A stretch of DNA of 64,000 nt from PLanc-01 sp034678485. GTDB lineage: Bacteria; Planctomycetota; Phycisphaerae; Sedimentisphaerales; Anaerobacaceae. Below, in pieces: positions 16,597-25,927 of the stretch. The stretch is taken from assembly GCA_034678485.1 (NCBI GenBank), contig JAXDBU010000140.1, forward strand, positions 11,936 to 75,935. Direction: 5' to 3'. Under the pieces are notes generated by a model, which did not search any database, was not told where the DNA came from, and saw only the letters and a program-made list of their open reading frames with translations. How positions within the stretch are numbered: position 1 is the first letter of the stretch; every line of letters starts with the position of its first letter. The position numbers were made by a program, and so were the translations under genes.

Positions 16597-18454
16597 TCGC
16601 GACCTCCGCTTTGCCCAGCACCGCCAGGGCGGTCGCGACGTTGCCGAACGGGGCGCTGACCGCGAACCCTGCGACGTGCGGGCGGATCTGCTCGACCAGT
16701 TCCTGCGCGATCTCGATGCCCAGGACGCGCCCCTGCTCTTTCGTCGTCGCCCGGCTCATGCGATCCAGCAGGCGCGGAGGGACGACGACGCCGGGGACTT
16801 CGTTGGCCATGAACTCCGCATTCTTGAAACTCGTGAACGGCCAGATCCCCGCGATGATCGGGATACGAGAGTCCTGCGTCGCCTCCAGGAAACGCGACAG
16901 ACAATCCGGATCGAAGACCGGCTGGGTGATTGCGAACTCCGCGCCGGCAACGACCTTCTGTCTGAAGCGGTCGATCTCCCGCTCCAAATCGGCCGCGACC
17001 GGATTGGCGCCCACGCCGATCACAACCGAGGTGGGCGGGTCGATGCTGTTGCCGCCGATATCGACGCCGCGATTGAGGTTGCGAGCGACCCCCGTCAAGG
17101 CGACGGAGTCCATGTCGAAGACGCCCGTGGCGCTGGGATACTCGCCCAGCTTCGGCGGGTCGCCCGTGATGATCAACAGATTCCGCACGCCAATCGCCGA
17201 AGCCCCGAGGATATCCGACTGCATCCCGATCAGGTTGCGATCCCGACAACAGAAGTGCAGAATGGCCTCGATACCGGCGTCCTGCTGAATCTTCACCGCC
17301 GTGACCAAGGGCGACAGGCGAGAGCTCGCACGCGGACCATCCGGGATGTTGATCGCATCAACGCCCGCTTCGGCGCACCGGCGGGCCTTGTCCAAGATGG
17401 CCGTCACATCCACACCACGAGGCGGCGTCATCTCAATCGTTGTCACGACCTGGCCGGCCGCCAGCTTCGCTCCGAACAGGGATCTCTTCGCCAGCGGCTC
17501 GGGCTCCTTCAGAATGGGCCCTTGGGCGGCGCGGGGTCCCGGCGAGACGGAGACCGCGGCACCGGTCGCCACTCTGCTGAGCGAGCGGACCGCCCGCACG
17601 ATTTCGCGGATGTGGTCCGGCGTGGTGCCGCAGCAGCCGCCGATGATCCGGGCGCCTTTCTCGTAGAACCGCTTGGCGTACTCCGCCATGTACTCCGGCG
17701 TGCACATGTACAGTTGTCGGCCCTCGACTTGTCGGGGCATGCCGGCGTTCGGCTGCACCGCGATGGGCTTGTCCGTCACACGCCGGATCAACTCCAAGCT
17801 GCCGAGCATGCCGGAAGGACCCACCGAGCAGTTCAGGCCCACGGCGGTCACCGCCTCTTCCCTCGCGATCCTGACGATGGCCTGGTCGATCCGCTCGCCG
17901 TAGATCGTCTCACCGCCCTCATTCACCGTCATCTGAGCGAGGATCGGGATCTGACTGAGACCACAGATCGCCCGAATCGCGATCAGCAACTCTTCTGTAT
18001 TCGAGAAGGTCTCGAGGATCAAGAAGTCCGCCCCCCCTTCCACAAGGGCCCTGCCCTGCTCCTCGAACACCTGCCCGGCCTTCTCGGGGGTGATGGGCCC
18101 GTACTCGGTCAGCTCGCAGCCCAACGGCCCGATCGCACCGGCCACCAACACGGCGTCCTTTACGACCTCTTTGGCGATGCGGACCCCGGCGCGGTTGATC
18201 GGTCCAACCTCGCCCGCCAAGCCGAACTTGGACAGCTTGACGCGGTTTGCCCCAAAGGTATTGGTCTCGACGAAATCGGCGCCGGCTTCGATATAGCCGT
18301 CGTGGACGGCTCGGACCAGCTTGGGATCGGCTACATTCAACTCATCGAAACACCGATTGAGGAAGACGCCATGTTGATACAGCATCGTCCCCATGGCGCC
18401 GTCGCCGACGAGGACCCGCTCCGCGATTCTCTCTTCGAAAGCAGATCGTTCCAA
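16589..18454 (-). CDS. Homocysteine S-methyltransferase / methylenetetrahydrofolate reductase fusion
   Basis: A 621-residue fusion like the YitJ type. Residues 1-300 are a homocysteine methyltransferase barrel: GDGAMGTMLYQHG, NTFGANR, a Cys in LNCSVGP and the zinc pair in GGCCGTTPDHIR. Residues about 330-621 are a MetF-type reductase: EMTPPRG, DGPRASSRLSPL, CCRDRNLIGMQSDILGA and GDPPKLGEYP. The fusion can make methyl-THF and methylate homocysteine to methionine without cobalamin-dependent MetH. I chose the TTG at 18454 because a GAGG site lies 9 bases upstream and the family starts there; the frame is open further upstream, but those residues are not conserved. Confidence 0.93.
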   Translation of the reverse strand: MERSAFEERIAERVLVGDGAMGTMLYQHGVFLNRCFDELNVADPKLVRAVHDGYIEAGADFVETNTFGANRVKLSKFGLAGEVGPINRAGVRIAKEVVKDAVLVAGAIGPLGCELTEYGPITPEKAGQVFEEQGRALVEGGADFLILETFSNTEELLIAIRAICGLSQIPILAQMTVNEGGETIYGERIDQAIVRIAREEAVTAVGLNCSVGPSGMLGSLELIRRVTDKPIAVQPNAGMPRQVEGRQLYMCTPEYMAEYAKRFYEKGARIIGGCCGTTPDHIREIVRAVRSLSRVATGAAVSVSPGPRAAQGPILKEPEPLAKRSLFGAKLAAGQVVTTIEMTPPRGVDVTAILDKARRCAEAGVDAINIPDGPRASSRLSPLVTAVKIQQDAGIEAILHFCCRDRNLIGMQSDILGASAIGVRNLLIITGDPPKLGEYPSATGVFDMDSVALTGVARNLNRGVDIGGNSIDPPTSVVIGVGANPVAADLEREIDRFRQKVVAGAEFAITQPVFDPDCLSRFLEATQDSRIPIIAGIWPFTSFKNAEFMANEVPGVVVPPRLLDRMSRATTKEQGRVLGIEIAQELVEQIRPHVAGFAVSAPFGNVATALAVLGKAEVASV

Positions 18455-18504
18455 GCACTCTATCCTCAAAGCCAAGTATCCGTACCAGAACACCCGGAAA
18501 ATAG

Positions 18505-18660
18505 CCGCAAGAGGACCTCGATGCAAACATTTTTGAGTTTGCCGGGAGCTGCACGCCTGCCTGCAAACCCGACAGGATACGGTTCTTCGCCGAAACCGTA
18601 TCGGACCATCCCTCATACCACTCCCGTCCGACACAGTCGTTACGACCGCTTCCACCGGTT
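18505..18660 (-). promoter_or_regulatory. Possible structured leader upstream of the methionine/folate fusion gene
   Basis: On the minus strand, before the TTG start, the RNA could form three stems: TCGGAC/GTCCGA, ATACGGTT/AACCGTAT (18602-18578) and GTTTGC/GCAAAC. No SAM-I core, cobalamin box or known THF or SAH riboswitch core was recognised. A leader with regulatory function is only a suggestion. Confidence 0.3.
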
Positions 18661-18780
18661 TTATGGGACGCGATCCTCTCGAAGGCTGCGGCGGTTCCGC
18701 CCGATGCCAAGCCCGTGGCGCGGGGGGATCTCAATGCCCGTCCACATGACGTAAAGCCCGCATTTAAGGCGGCATAAGTA

Positions 18781-18810
18781 TTGACTCGATAAAGGTTAAT
18801 ATGGTATACT
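18781..18810 (+). promoter_or_regulatory. Predicted promoter of the DUF11 lipoprotein gene
   Basis: TTGACT (18781-18786), 18-base spacer, TATACT (18805-18810). The transcript would carry a leader of about 295 bases before the ATG at 19113, in which I see no gene. Confidence 0.6.
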
Positions 18811-19112
18811 TAGGCAATACCGGCAAGAGTCCGAGTCTTGTCCCCACGATGCTTCGATGGTATGATCTATGTGGGAAGATGCACTGTTGGCGGTGGGAAG
18901 ACGCTGTTTCTATGCCGTGGGCGTCGACGGGCAGCGAAGTGGCCTTTTGCGCCGACGAGGGAGGGCACTGATCGTCTCTCCTGGCAGCGATATCGTTAGA
19001 CCTGTCTCGGAGTTTGCCCCTTCGCCTTCCGGCTGCTGATTGAATGAGGTGCGTTGCTGCAGCATGGGGGTGAATTCGCGGGTGAGTATTCGGGTGTTAA
19101 AGGAGCGGTGTG

Positions 19113-20927
19113 ATGAAGAAGGTTTGGGTAGTCCTATTACTCGTGTTCGGCGTGCTGCTCTCGGGATGCCAGAGCCCGGACAATCTGCAAAGTGTCGGCG
19201 AAACCCAACCTACGGCGCCGACGACCGGGCGCAGCTACTTCTGGGACAGCAACCTCAGACCCACTGCGACGGTTCCGTCACAGCCGCGGCCGAAACAGCA
19301 AGCACTGCAACCGTGGACGCAGGAGCAGACGGAGGAGCAGGTCGCAACGGCGGAGGTCGAACCGATGACCACGCCGGCTGTCGTTTCCTCCGTCGCCATG
19401 CACCCGCAGGTCGTGACCGCCTCCGTGGACACGGTTCGGCCGAGCATGTCGGGCCCAACGGTCTCGACGTACGGCAGAACCGTACCGGTTGGTCGGGATC
19501 TCGTGTCGGTCGACGAACCGGCGAGCAGCAGTCTGTCCATCACGTACCCCAGGCCGGACTACGGCATCATTCAGGTCGACAAGACGATGCCGCAGGAGAT
19601 CCGATTGAACACGCCGTTTGCCTATGTGATTCGCGTCACCAACCTCACGGAGATGATGCTTACCGAAATCACGATCACGGAGACCGTCGCCAAGGATTTC
19701 GAGTTCAAAGGGTCCGAGCCCGCGGCACGGGCCGAAGGGGACAGTCTGGTGTGGCAGATCGACTCGCTGGGCCCACGGGCCAGCAAGAGCATCAAGGTCT
19801 CCGGCGCCGCCACCGCCGCCAGACCCCTGACGCACTATACAGCCATCACTCACACGGTCCGCGACGACGTCACCATGAACGTGGTCGAGCCCACGCTGGA
19901 ACTGGTGAAGATCGCGCCGGCCGAGGCGCTGTTGTGTGAACCGATCCAGGTGGACTTCGTCGTCACGAACACCGGCACCGGCACGGCCCAGAACGTTCAG
20001 ATCGTCGACACGCTCCCGGCCGGATTGGAGACAACGGACGGCAAAGGCAAGATCGTCCTCGACGCCGGTCCCGTGCCCGCCGGGGAATCCAAACGATTCT
20101 CCATCAAGCTGCGGGCGACGAAGACCGGAACGTACGTCAATAAGGCGGTGGCCACCTCCGCGAGCGGTCAGAAGGTCGAGTCCGAGGCGACGATGACCAA
20201 CATTCGCCAGCCGGTCCTGACCCTGAACAAGGTCGGCCCACGACGTCAGTATCTGGGTCGTTCGATCAGCTACGAGTTGACGGTCACGAACAAGGGCGAC
20301 GGTCCCGCCCAGAACACGGTCATCGAGGACATTATTCCGCCGGGCGTCACCTCCATCGAGGCAACCGCCGGCGCCCAGTTCTCCGGATCGAAACTGGTCT
20401 GGGAACTCGGCACGCTCGAACCAAGCACATCGAAGACCGTGCAGGTCTCGTACACGCCGACGCGAGAAGGCGAGCTGATGTCCACTGCGACGGCCAACGC
20501 CTACTGCGCGGAGCCTGTCTCGGATTCGAGCAGGACCCTCATCACCGGGATTGCCGCCAGTCGGCTCGAGGTCGCGGATCTGGAAGACCCCGTGGAGGTC
20601 GGCACGAACACCACCTACGTGATTACGGTGACGAACGACGGCACTGCAGCGGACAACAACATTCGACTGTCCATCGTGCTGGACGACAAGCTCCAGTACG
20701 TCACCTCTGCGGGCGCCACGGCCGGTTCCATCGTCGGCAAGACGGTCAACTTCTCGCCGCTTCGCAGCCTGGAACCCAAGGGCAAAGCCACATGGCGTCT
20801 CGTGGTCCGAGGCAACCTCCCCGGCGATGCACGACTGAGAGTCACGATGAACACCGACCAGCTCGCCCTGCCGGTGGAACAGACGGAAGCCACGCATATC
20901 TATCAGCAGATCACCAACGGAAACTGA
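19113..20927 (+). CDS. DUF11 repeat lipoprotein (COG1361-like)
   Basis: 604 residues. A lipoprotein signal ends at LLSGC (Cys about 20), followed by a flexible Pro/Gln-rich linker (residues 20-140). Four to five DUF11-type Ig-like repeats follow, each with the pattern of a starting strand, the phrase VTNxG and a Val-rich strand (for example YVIRVTNLTEMM, DFVVTNTGTGTAQNV, YELTVTNKGDGPAQN, YVITVTNDGTAADNN). Such repeats are found in large envelope proteins of chlamydiae and planctomycetes, so a cell-envelope structural role is likely. GTG at 19110 directly precedes the ATG; AAAGGAG is the ribosome site. A terminator follows. Confidence 0.85.
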   Translation: MKKVWVVLLLVFGVLLSGCQSPDNLQSVGETQPTAPTTGRSYFWDSNLRPTATVPSQPRPKQQALQPWTQEQTEEQVATAEVEPMTTPAVVSSVAMHPQVVTASVDTVRPSMSGPTVSTYGRTVPVGRDLVSVDEPASSSLSITYPRPDYGIIQVDKTMPQEIRLNTPFAYVIRVTNLTEMMLTEITITETVAKDFEFKGSEPAARAEGDSLVWQIDSLGPRASKSIKVSGAATAARPLTHYTAITHTVRDDVTMNVVEPTLELVKIAPAEALLCEPIQVDFVVTNTGTGTAQNVQIVDTLPAGLETTDGKGKIVLDAGPVPAGESKRFSIKLRATKTGTYVNKAVATSASGQKVESEATMTNIRQPVLTLNKVGPRRQYLGRSISYELTVTNKGDGPAQNTVIEDIIPPGVTSIEATAGAQFSGSKLVWELGTLEPSTSKTVQVSYTPTREGELMSTATANAYCAEPVSDSSRTLITGIAASRLEVADLEDPVEVGTNTTYVITVTNDGTAADNNIRLSIVLDDKLQYVTSAGATAGSIVGKTVNFSPLRSLEPKGKATWRLVVRGNLPGDARLRVTMNTDQLALPVEQTEATHIYQQITNGN

Positions 20928-20940
20928 TTCGGAATCCTCA

Positions 20941-20968
20941 CGCCGCGGCCCCTCGGCCGCGGCGTTTT
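20941..20968 (+). terminator. Intrinsic terminator after the DUF11 gene
   Basis: Perfect 10-base-pair stem CGCCGCGGCC/GGCCGCGGCG with a CCTC loop and four T. Confidence 0.85.
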
Positions 20969-21016
20969 CATACGCTGTTCCCGCGGACCCCCCGGCTTGC
21001 GGATCGAACAATTCTG

Positions 21017-21044
21017 TTGCAATGCCCGGTCCAGGGGCTATACT
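21017..21044 (+). promoter_or_regulatory. Predicted promoter of accB-accC
   Basis: TTGCAA (21017-21022), 16-base spacer, TATACT (21039-21044), 95 bases before the accB ATG. Confidence 0.6.
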
Positions 21045-21138
21045 GATGCCCTGACCCGCGTGTCACCCGAAGCCCCGTTGGGGGACGAGGTGCACCGACT
21101 ATGAGCAACCCATCCGGACCGCCGGAAAGGATGCGACG

Positions 21139-21630
21139 ATGGCAGAGAAAGACGCCGATGTCCAGAAGATCAAAGAGCTAATCAAGATCATGAAAGAGAA
21201 TGATCTTGTCGAGATCGATATCCAGCACGGAGACGATCGCGTCGCGCTGCGCCGGGCTCAGCCGCAGCAGGCGACCACAATCGCACCGATAATGACCTCG
21301 TTGCCGGGAGTTGCAGGGCCGATTCTGTTGCCGCACGGCCAGGCCGCAACGGCGGAGCAGCAAGCCGCCGGAGGCGCCCGGTGTGCGGAGCTGCTGGAGA
21401 TCAAGTGCCCGATCGTCGGCACGTTCTACGAGGCGCCGAGCCCCGATTCCGAGCCATACGTCGAATCCGGCGGCCATGTGGACCCGCAGACCGTCGTCTG
21501 CATCATTGAAGCCATGAAGGTGATGAACGAGATCAAGGCCGAACTCAGTGGCACAATCGTCGAGAGGACCGTCAAGAACGGTCAGGCCGTCGAGTACGGC
21601 CAGGTGCTCTTCCGGGTCCGACCCGACTAA
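21139..21630 (+). CDS. accB: Biotin carboxyl carrier protein of acetyl-CoA carboxylase
   Basis: 163 residues. The C-terminal biotinyl domain (about 85-163) has the motif EAMKVMNE with the biotin lysine near 127 and the thumb-like ESGGHVDPQ. The N-terminal part (LIKIMKENDLVEIDI) matches AccB, and a flexible Ala/Pro/Gln linker joins them. It carries CO2 from AccC to the carboxyltransferase in the first step of fatty acid synthesis. Starts at ATG 21139 with GGAAAGGAT upstream. accC follows after 76 bases. Confidence 0.95.
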   Translation: MAEKDADVQKIKELIKIMKENDLVEIDIQHGDDRVALRRAQPQQATTIAPIMTSLPGVAGPILLPHGQAATAEQQAAGGARCAELLEIKCPIVGTFYEAPSPDSEPYVESGGHVDPQTVVCIIEAMKVMNEIKAELSGTIVERTVKNGQAVEYGQVLFRVRPD

Positions 21631-21706
21631 CCCCCCTCGTATGGAGCGTTCGTCGGGGTCACGCACAACGGGTCCCGCGGAATGCACGACGGGCAGGAGT
21701 CAACGT

Positions 21707-23044
21707 ATGGTATCGAGAATCCTGGTCGCCAATCGCGGCGAGATTGCCCTGCGAGTCATTCGCGCTTGCCGCGAGATGGGCATCGCTTCGGTCGCGGTCT
21801 ACTCGGAGGCCGACAGGAATGCCCCGTACCTCCGGCTCGCCGATGAATCGGTCTGCATCGGACCGGCGGATTGCAGCCAGAGCTACCTGAACATCCCTCG
21901 GATCATCAGCGCCGCCGAAGTCACCAACGTCGACGCCATCCACCCCGGCTACGGATTCCTGGCCGAGAACGTCAACTTCGCCCAGATCTGCAATGACTGC
22001 GGCATCGGCTTTATCGGACCTCCTGTCGAGGCGATGCGTCTGCTGGGTGACAAAGTGGAGGCCCGCAAGCTCGCCAAGAAAGCGAAGGTCCCCATCGTTC
22101 CCGGCTCTGAGGGCGTTGTCCCGAACGAAGCCGAAGCGATGAAGCTGGCCAACCAGATCGGGTATCCCGTCATCATCAAGGCCGTCGCCGGCGGCGGGGG
22201 TCGCGGCATGCGCGTCGTACACAACGACATCAGCCTGCGAGCCGCGTTCAACGCCGCACGGACCGAAGCCGAGGCCGCCTTTGGGGAGGGGGCGGTCTAC
22301 ATCGAGAAATTCATCGTCGAGCCGCGACACGTGGAAGTCCAGGTCATGGCCGACCAGGAGGGCAACGCGGTCCATTTCTACGAGCGGGACTGTTCCATCC
22401 AGAGACGCCACCAGAAGATGATCGAGGAGTCGCCCTGCCCGGTGCTGGAAGACCGCGACCGTCAGCGCCTCGCGGATTCCGCGATTCGTCTGATCAAGGA
22501 GGCGAAGTACGTCAATGCCGCGACGGTGGAGTTCCTTCTGGACAAAGACAACAAGTTCTACTTCATCGAGGTCAATACGCGTATCCAGGTGGAGCACCCG
22601 GTCACCGAGATGGTCACCGGACAAGACCTGATCAAATGGCAAATCAGAATCGCCAGCGGTCAGCCGATCAAGCTGCGTCAGAAGAGCATCAGGCACCAGG
22701 GGGTCGCGATCGAGTGTCGCATCAACGCGGAAGACCCGTCGAACAACTTCTCCCCCTGCCCGGGCACGATCACCGAGTATATCGCCCCCGGCGGATTCGG
22801 GGTGCGAGTCGATACGCACACCCATCAAGGCTGGACGGTCACGCCGAACTACGATTCCCTGATCGCCAAGCTCATCGTCCATCAGAAGACGCGAGCCGAA
22901 GCCATCGCGACGATGCGCCGCGCCCTTCAGGAGTTCGTCATTCGCCCGATCAAGACGACGATACCCGCCTGTCTGGAGATCCTCTCTCACAACCTGTTCG
23001 TCAAAGGCAAGGTCGATACGGGCTTCGTCGAACGAAACCTCTGA
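21707..23044 (+). CDS. accC: Acetyl-CoA carboxylase, biotin carboxylase subunit
   Basis: 445 residues, the usual length. ATP-grasp enzyme that carboxylates biotin on AccB with bicarbonate and ATP. Visible: ILVANRGEIALRVIRA at the start, HPGYGFLAEN, glycine-rich ATP loop AVAGGGGRGMR, the catalytic region EKFIVEPRHVEVQVMAD, RDCSIQRRHQK, and FIEVNTRIQVEHPVTEMVTG. The ATG at 21707 with GGCAGGAG is preferred over longer in-frame starts within accB. accA and accD are not in the window. The gene converges with lysA, 12 bases between stops. Confidence 0.96.
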   Translation: MVSRILVANRGEIALRVIRACREMGIASVAVYSEADRNAPYLRLADESVCIGPADCSQSYLNIPRIISAAEVTNVDAIHPGYGFLAENVNFAQICNDCGIGFIGPPVEAMRLLGDKVEARKLAKKAKVPIVPGSEGVVPNEAEAMKLANQIGYPVIIKAVAGGGGRGMRVVHNDISLRAAFNAARTEAEAAFGEGAVYIEKFIVEPRHVEVQVMADQEGNAVHFYERDCSIQRRHQKMIEESPCPVLEDRDRQRLADSAIRLIKEAKYVNAATVEFLLDKDNKFYFIEVNTRIQVEHPVTEMVTGQDLIKWQIRIASGQPIKLRQKSIRHQGVAIECRINAEDPSNNFSPCPGTITEYIAPGGFGVRVDTHTHQGWTVTPNYDSLIAKLIVHQKTRAEAIATMRRALQEFVIRPIKTTIPACLEILSHNLFVKGKVDTGFVERNL

Positions 23045-23056
23045 TCCCGATCCGCG

Positions 23057-24343
23057 TCACGTCTCCAGCGCGACCAGGTCCTCATAGGTCTCGCGTCTGC
23101 GGATCACGCGGAAGCGGTCCTCTTCGACGAGGACTTCGGCGGCGCGGCCGCGAGCGTTGTAATTGCTGCTCATGGTGAACCCGTATGCGCCCGCGGTGAA
23201 AACCGCCAGGAGGTCCCCTCGTTTCACAGGCGGTATGGAACGGTCCTTGGCGAGGAAGTCGGCCCCCTCGCAGATCGGCCCGACGATGTCGACGACCTCG
23301 CCTCCATCGACCTGCGTCTCCTTGCTGCGTTGGCTCGGCACGAAACGCGCGTCGACTCGCGTGGGCCAGATGAAATGGAACGCGCCGTACAGTGAAGGAC
23401 GAATCAAATCGTTCATCCCGGCGTCCACGATGACGAACTTCTTGCCGCCGCCCTGCTTGGTGTAGAGGACGCGAGTCAGGAGGATGGCCGCGTTGGCACA
23501 GATGCTCTTGCCGGGTTCGAGAATGAGCTGGAGGCCCTTGCCTCGGAGCAGGGGCACAAGCCCCGCAGCGTACTGCTCCGCGGAGGGCACCGTCTCCGTC
23601 TCGTAGTCGGCGCCGTATCCGCCGCCCAGGTCGAGCGCCTCCACGACGTGCCCTTTCTCACGAAGCCGGTCGATGAGGGGAAGGATCTTCTTCACCGCGT
23701 CGACGAAGGGATCGATGGTCTTGCCGCCTGTGCCGAGATGGACGTGGATGGCGCACAGCCGAACCGCAGAGGCGCTCGTGTACCGGTCGAAGACCGAAAC
23801 CGCCCGCTCGATATCGACACCGAACTTGGTTTGCTTCTTTCCCGTCTCGAGATAGGCGTGGCTTCGGTAATCCACGTCAGGATTGACGCGGAGCGCCACC
23901 TTGAGCCGGGTGTCGGAGCCCGCGTGCTGCTCTGCGAGCCGGATGAGATTCTCCAGTTCCTCCTCCGACTCGACATTGAAGTACCCGATCCCCGCCCGAA
24001 TCGCCTGGATGATCTCCTCGTCGGTCTTGCCAACGCCCGCATAGACGACCTTGGCGGGATTGCCGCCTGCTTGAAGGACACGATACAGTTCACCGCCGCT
24101 GACGATATCGAATCCACTGCCTCGTTCGGCCATCCGTCTCAGGATCTGCAGATTGCCGCACGCCTTGACCGCGAAGCAGATCATCGGGTCCAGCTCGCGG
24201 TACGCCTGCTGGATCTTCGTCAGATGATCCTCGAACGTACCTTGGCTGTAGATGTAGGTAGGCGTTCCCACCTTCGCCGCGATGCATTCGACGTCCACCC
24301 CCTCCGCGAAGAGCGTGCCGTCACGATAACGAAACAGATCCAT
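23057..24343 (-). CDS. lysA: Diaminopimelate decarboxylase
   Basis: 428-residue PLP enzyme of the last lysine step, converting meso-diaminopimelate to lysine. The PLP lysine is in CFAVKACGN (about Lys60); HVHLGTGG, the Gly-rich LGGGYGADYE, EPGKSICANAAILL and the GPICEGADFLAKDR catalytic Cys of the other subunit are seen. ATG at 24343 with an AGGAG site; a longer frame exists but is not conserved. The promoter is at 24434-24407. Confidence 0.95.
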   Translation of the reverse strand: MDLFRYRDGTLFAEGVDVECIAAKVGTPTYIYSQGTFEDHLTKIQQAYRELDPMICFAVKACGNLQILRRMAERGSGFDIVSGGELYRVLQAGGNPAKVVYAGVGKTDEEIIQAIRAGIGYFNVESEEELENLIRLAEQHAGSDTRLKVALRVNPDVDYRSHAYLETGKKQTKFGVDIERAVSVFDRYTSASAVRLCAIHVHLGTGGKTIDPFVDAVKKILPLIDRLREKGHVVEALDLGGGYGADYETETVPSAEQYAAGLVPLLRGKGLQLILEPGKSICANAAILLTRVLYTKQGGGKKFVIVDAGMNDLIRPSLYGAFHFIWPTRVDARFVPSQRSKETQVDGGEVVDIVGPICEGADFLAKDRSIPPVKRGDLLAVFTAGAYGFTMSSNYNARGRAAEVLVEEDRFRVIRRRETYEDLVALET

Positions 24344-24406
24344 GATCCGAGTTTCTCCTAAGGCCACATTCCACGATCCAACCGATGCCCATCGGCGTCG
24401 CAGGAC

Positions 24407-24434
24407 AGTATAGACGAATGCGGCCCGATTACAA
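24407..24434 (-). promoter_or_regulatory. Predicted promoter of lysA
   Basis: On the minus strand TTGTAA (24434-24429), 16-base spacer, TATACT (24412-24407). Confidence 0.55.
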
Positions 24435-24696
24435 GGAACTCGGCGAGGGATGCTGATGGGAACGGGAACGGGTGATTGCCCCTGCCGAACGCTTCCGATC
24501 CCCCTGGAAAAGAGAAATGGAAGGATCCCCTGCGTACCGGAGAACCTTCCACTCCCCGAAAGTCCGCCACACTGCACTCACCCTCTGGAGCTCGATTCGT
24601 CGGAGGTGTTTCCGAACGCGACTCGGCGGATTGCCGCCGGCCATCGGTTCTTGCCGACAGCAGCCCAAGAGGGGCGGACTCATGACTGGCGTTGCC

Positions 24697-24789
24697 CTAC
24701 TTCTTCTTCTTCTTTGCGGTCTTCTTCTTCGCCGTCTTCTTCGTGGCTTTCTTCGCTACCTTCTTCTTCGCTACTTTCTTCTTGGCCAT
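24697..24789 (-). CDS. 30-residue lysine-rich, histone-H1-like peptide
   Basis: The frame reads MAKKKVAKKKVAKKATKKTA and continues in the same style to a five-Lys end and TAG; 19 of 30 residues are Lys. It resembles the basic tails of bacterial H1-like and HU-like DNA-binding proteins, so nucleic-acid binding is inferred. It has a proper ribosome-binding site (AAGGAGAAAACGGA before the ATG at 24789) and an AT-rich upstream region with TATAGT near 24846-24851. The repeated AAG codons alone could be a simple repeat, but site, start and stop fit together. The peptide may have come from the tail of a larger gene. No homolog can be checked here. Confidence 0.6.
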   Translation of the reverse strand: MAKKKVAKKKVAKKATKKTAKKKTAKKKKK

Positions 24790-25309
24790 TCCGTTTTCTC
24801 CTTTTCGACTCAGTTGACCAACGAATGACTGGTTTCCGTATGTACTATACTGACTAACACTAAAATTCAGGTCAAGCCCTTGTCAACCGGATTATCGCCA
24901 CGATGTTGACGATTGTTATGTTCTTTATCGTCCAAGGATTTCACAATCCTTCATAAATTTTTCTTGGACCCTGGAGAGAGCTTCGCTCGGTCGCGTGTCG
25001 ATCCTCTTGACGAGAGAATCCCGTCACGCCTGTTCTCGTTGCATGTCACGATGTGGACGATGTTCAATAGAACGCAGTAGATGCGGCGATCAGCAGTTCT
25101 TTCTCGCAATCCACTGCGGTCTGACGAGATCGAATGATCCTCTTGAGCGGTCCCCTGTGACACGGCGCCGACACGATGCGCGAAGGAAAAGAGCCGCTTG
25201 ACTTTCCCCTCGGGAGAGTGTTCTTATAGTCACCGTCGAGCCCATTGAATCACGATGGATTTCTTTCGGCTGCGGCAGCGAAACACACAGGTTGGCTGTT
25301 AACAACTGC
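24790..25309. other. Gap with one stem-loop
   Basis: Between the basic peptide and nadD. AT-rich near 24840-24960. Stem AAGGATT/AATCCTT (24934-24940 with 24945-24951) with a T-rich run after it on the plus strand (CATAAATTTTT) could be a weak terminator. Nothing else recognised. Confidence 0.4.
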
Positions 25310-25927
25310 ATGACTCGCAGAACGATCGCACTGTTTGGAGGTTCGTTTGACCCGATCCATCTCGGTCATACCGGGGTCGTCCAGGTCGCTGCAGAGCAGA
25401 TCCGCGCGGAGAGAACCATCTTCATCCCGGCGAAATGCTCTCCATTGAAGAGCTTCTGTCCGCACGCGCGGGACGAAGACCGGCTGAACATGGTGGCGCT
25501 GGCCATCGCGGACAACAACTCCTTCGAGGTCAGCGACTGCGAACTGGCCCGCGTGTCTCCGAGCTTCACGCTGGACACGGTGCGACTGTTTCGCCGGGAA
25601 TATGGTCCCGATGTCGTGATCCACTGGCTGCTCGGCGCCGACAGCGTGAAAGACCTCGTTCATTGGTACCGGATCGCCGAGTTGCTGGACGAGTGCAACC
25701 TCACGACGATGCTGCGAGCGGGATGCGAACCGCCGGACTTCAACCATCTCGAACCCCAAGCGGGTGAGCAGCGCATCGCCAAGCTCAGACAGAACATCGT
25801 GCAGACGCCGCTGATCGCGACCAGCAGCACGCAGGTGCGAAAGAGACTGGCGGCAGGCGAGGATGTGAGCGGAATGCTGCATCCCGATGTGATCGAGTAC
25901 ATCCGCGAGCACAACCTCTACCGATAG
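25310..25927 (+). CDS. nadD: Nicotinate-nucleotide adenylyltransferase
   Basis: 205 residues. NadD adenylates nicotinate mononucleotide in NAD synthesis. Nucleotidyltransferase motifs: LFGGSFDPIHLGH (residues 8-20) and the C-terminal SSTQVRKRL, plus LLGADSVKDL in the middle. ATG at 25310; GTG at 25292 would add six residues. The stop abuts that of convergent hypB with no base between. rsfS, often beside nadD, is elsewhere in the window. Confidence 0.95.
   Translation: MTRRTIALFGGSFDPIHLGHTGVVQVAAEQIRAERTIFIPAKCSPLKSFCPHARDEDRLNMVALAIADNNSFEVSDCELARVSPSFTLDTVRLFRREYGPDVVIHWLLGADSVKDLVHWYRIAELLDECNLTTMLRAGCEPPDFNHLEPQAGEQRIAKLRQNIVQTPLIATSSTQVRKRLAAGEDVSGMLHPDVIEYIREHNLYR

Noticed and set aside
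18505..18660. SAM-I, cobalamin or THF riboswitch
   Set aside because: The expected core sequences were not seen; only generic stems remain.
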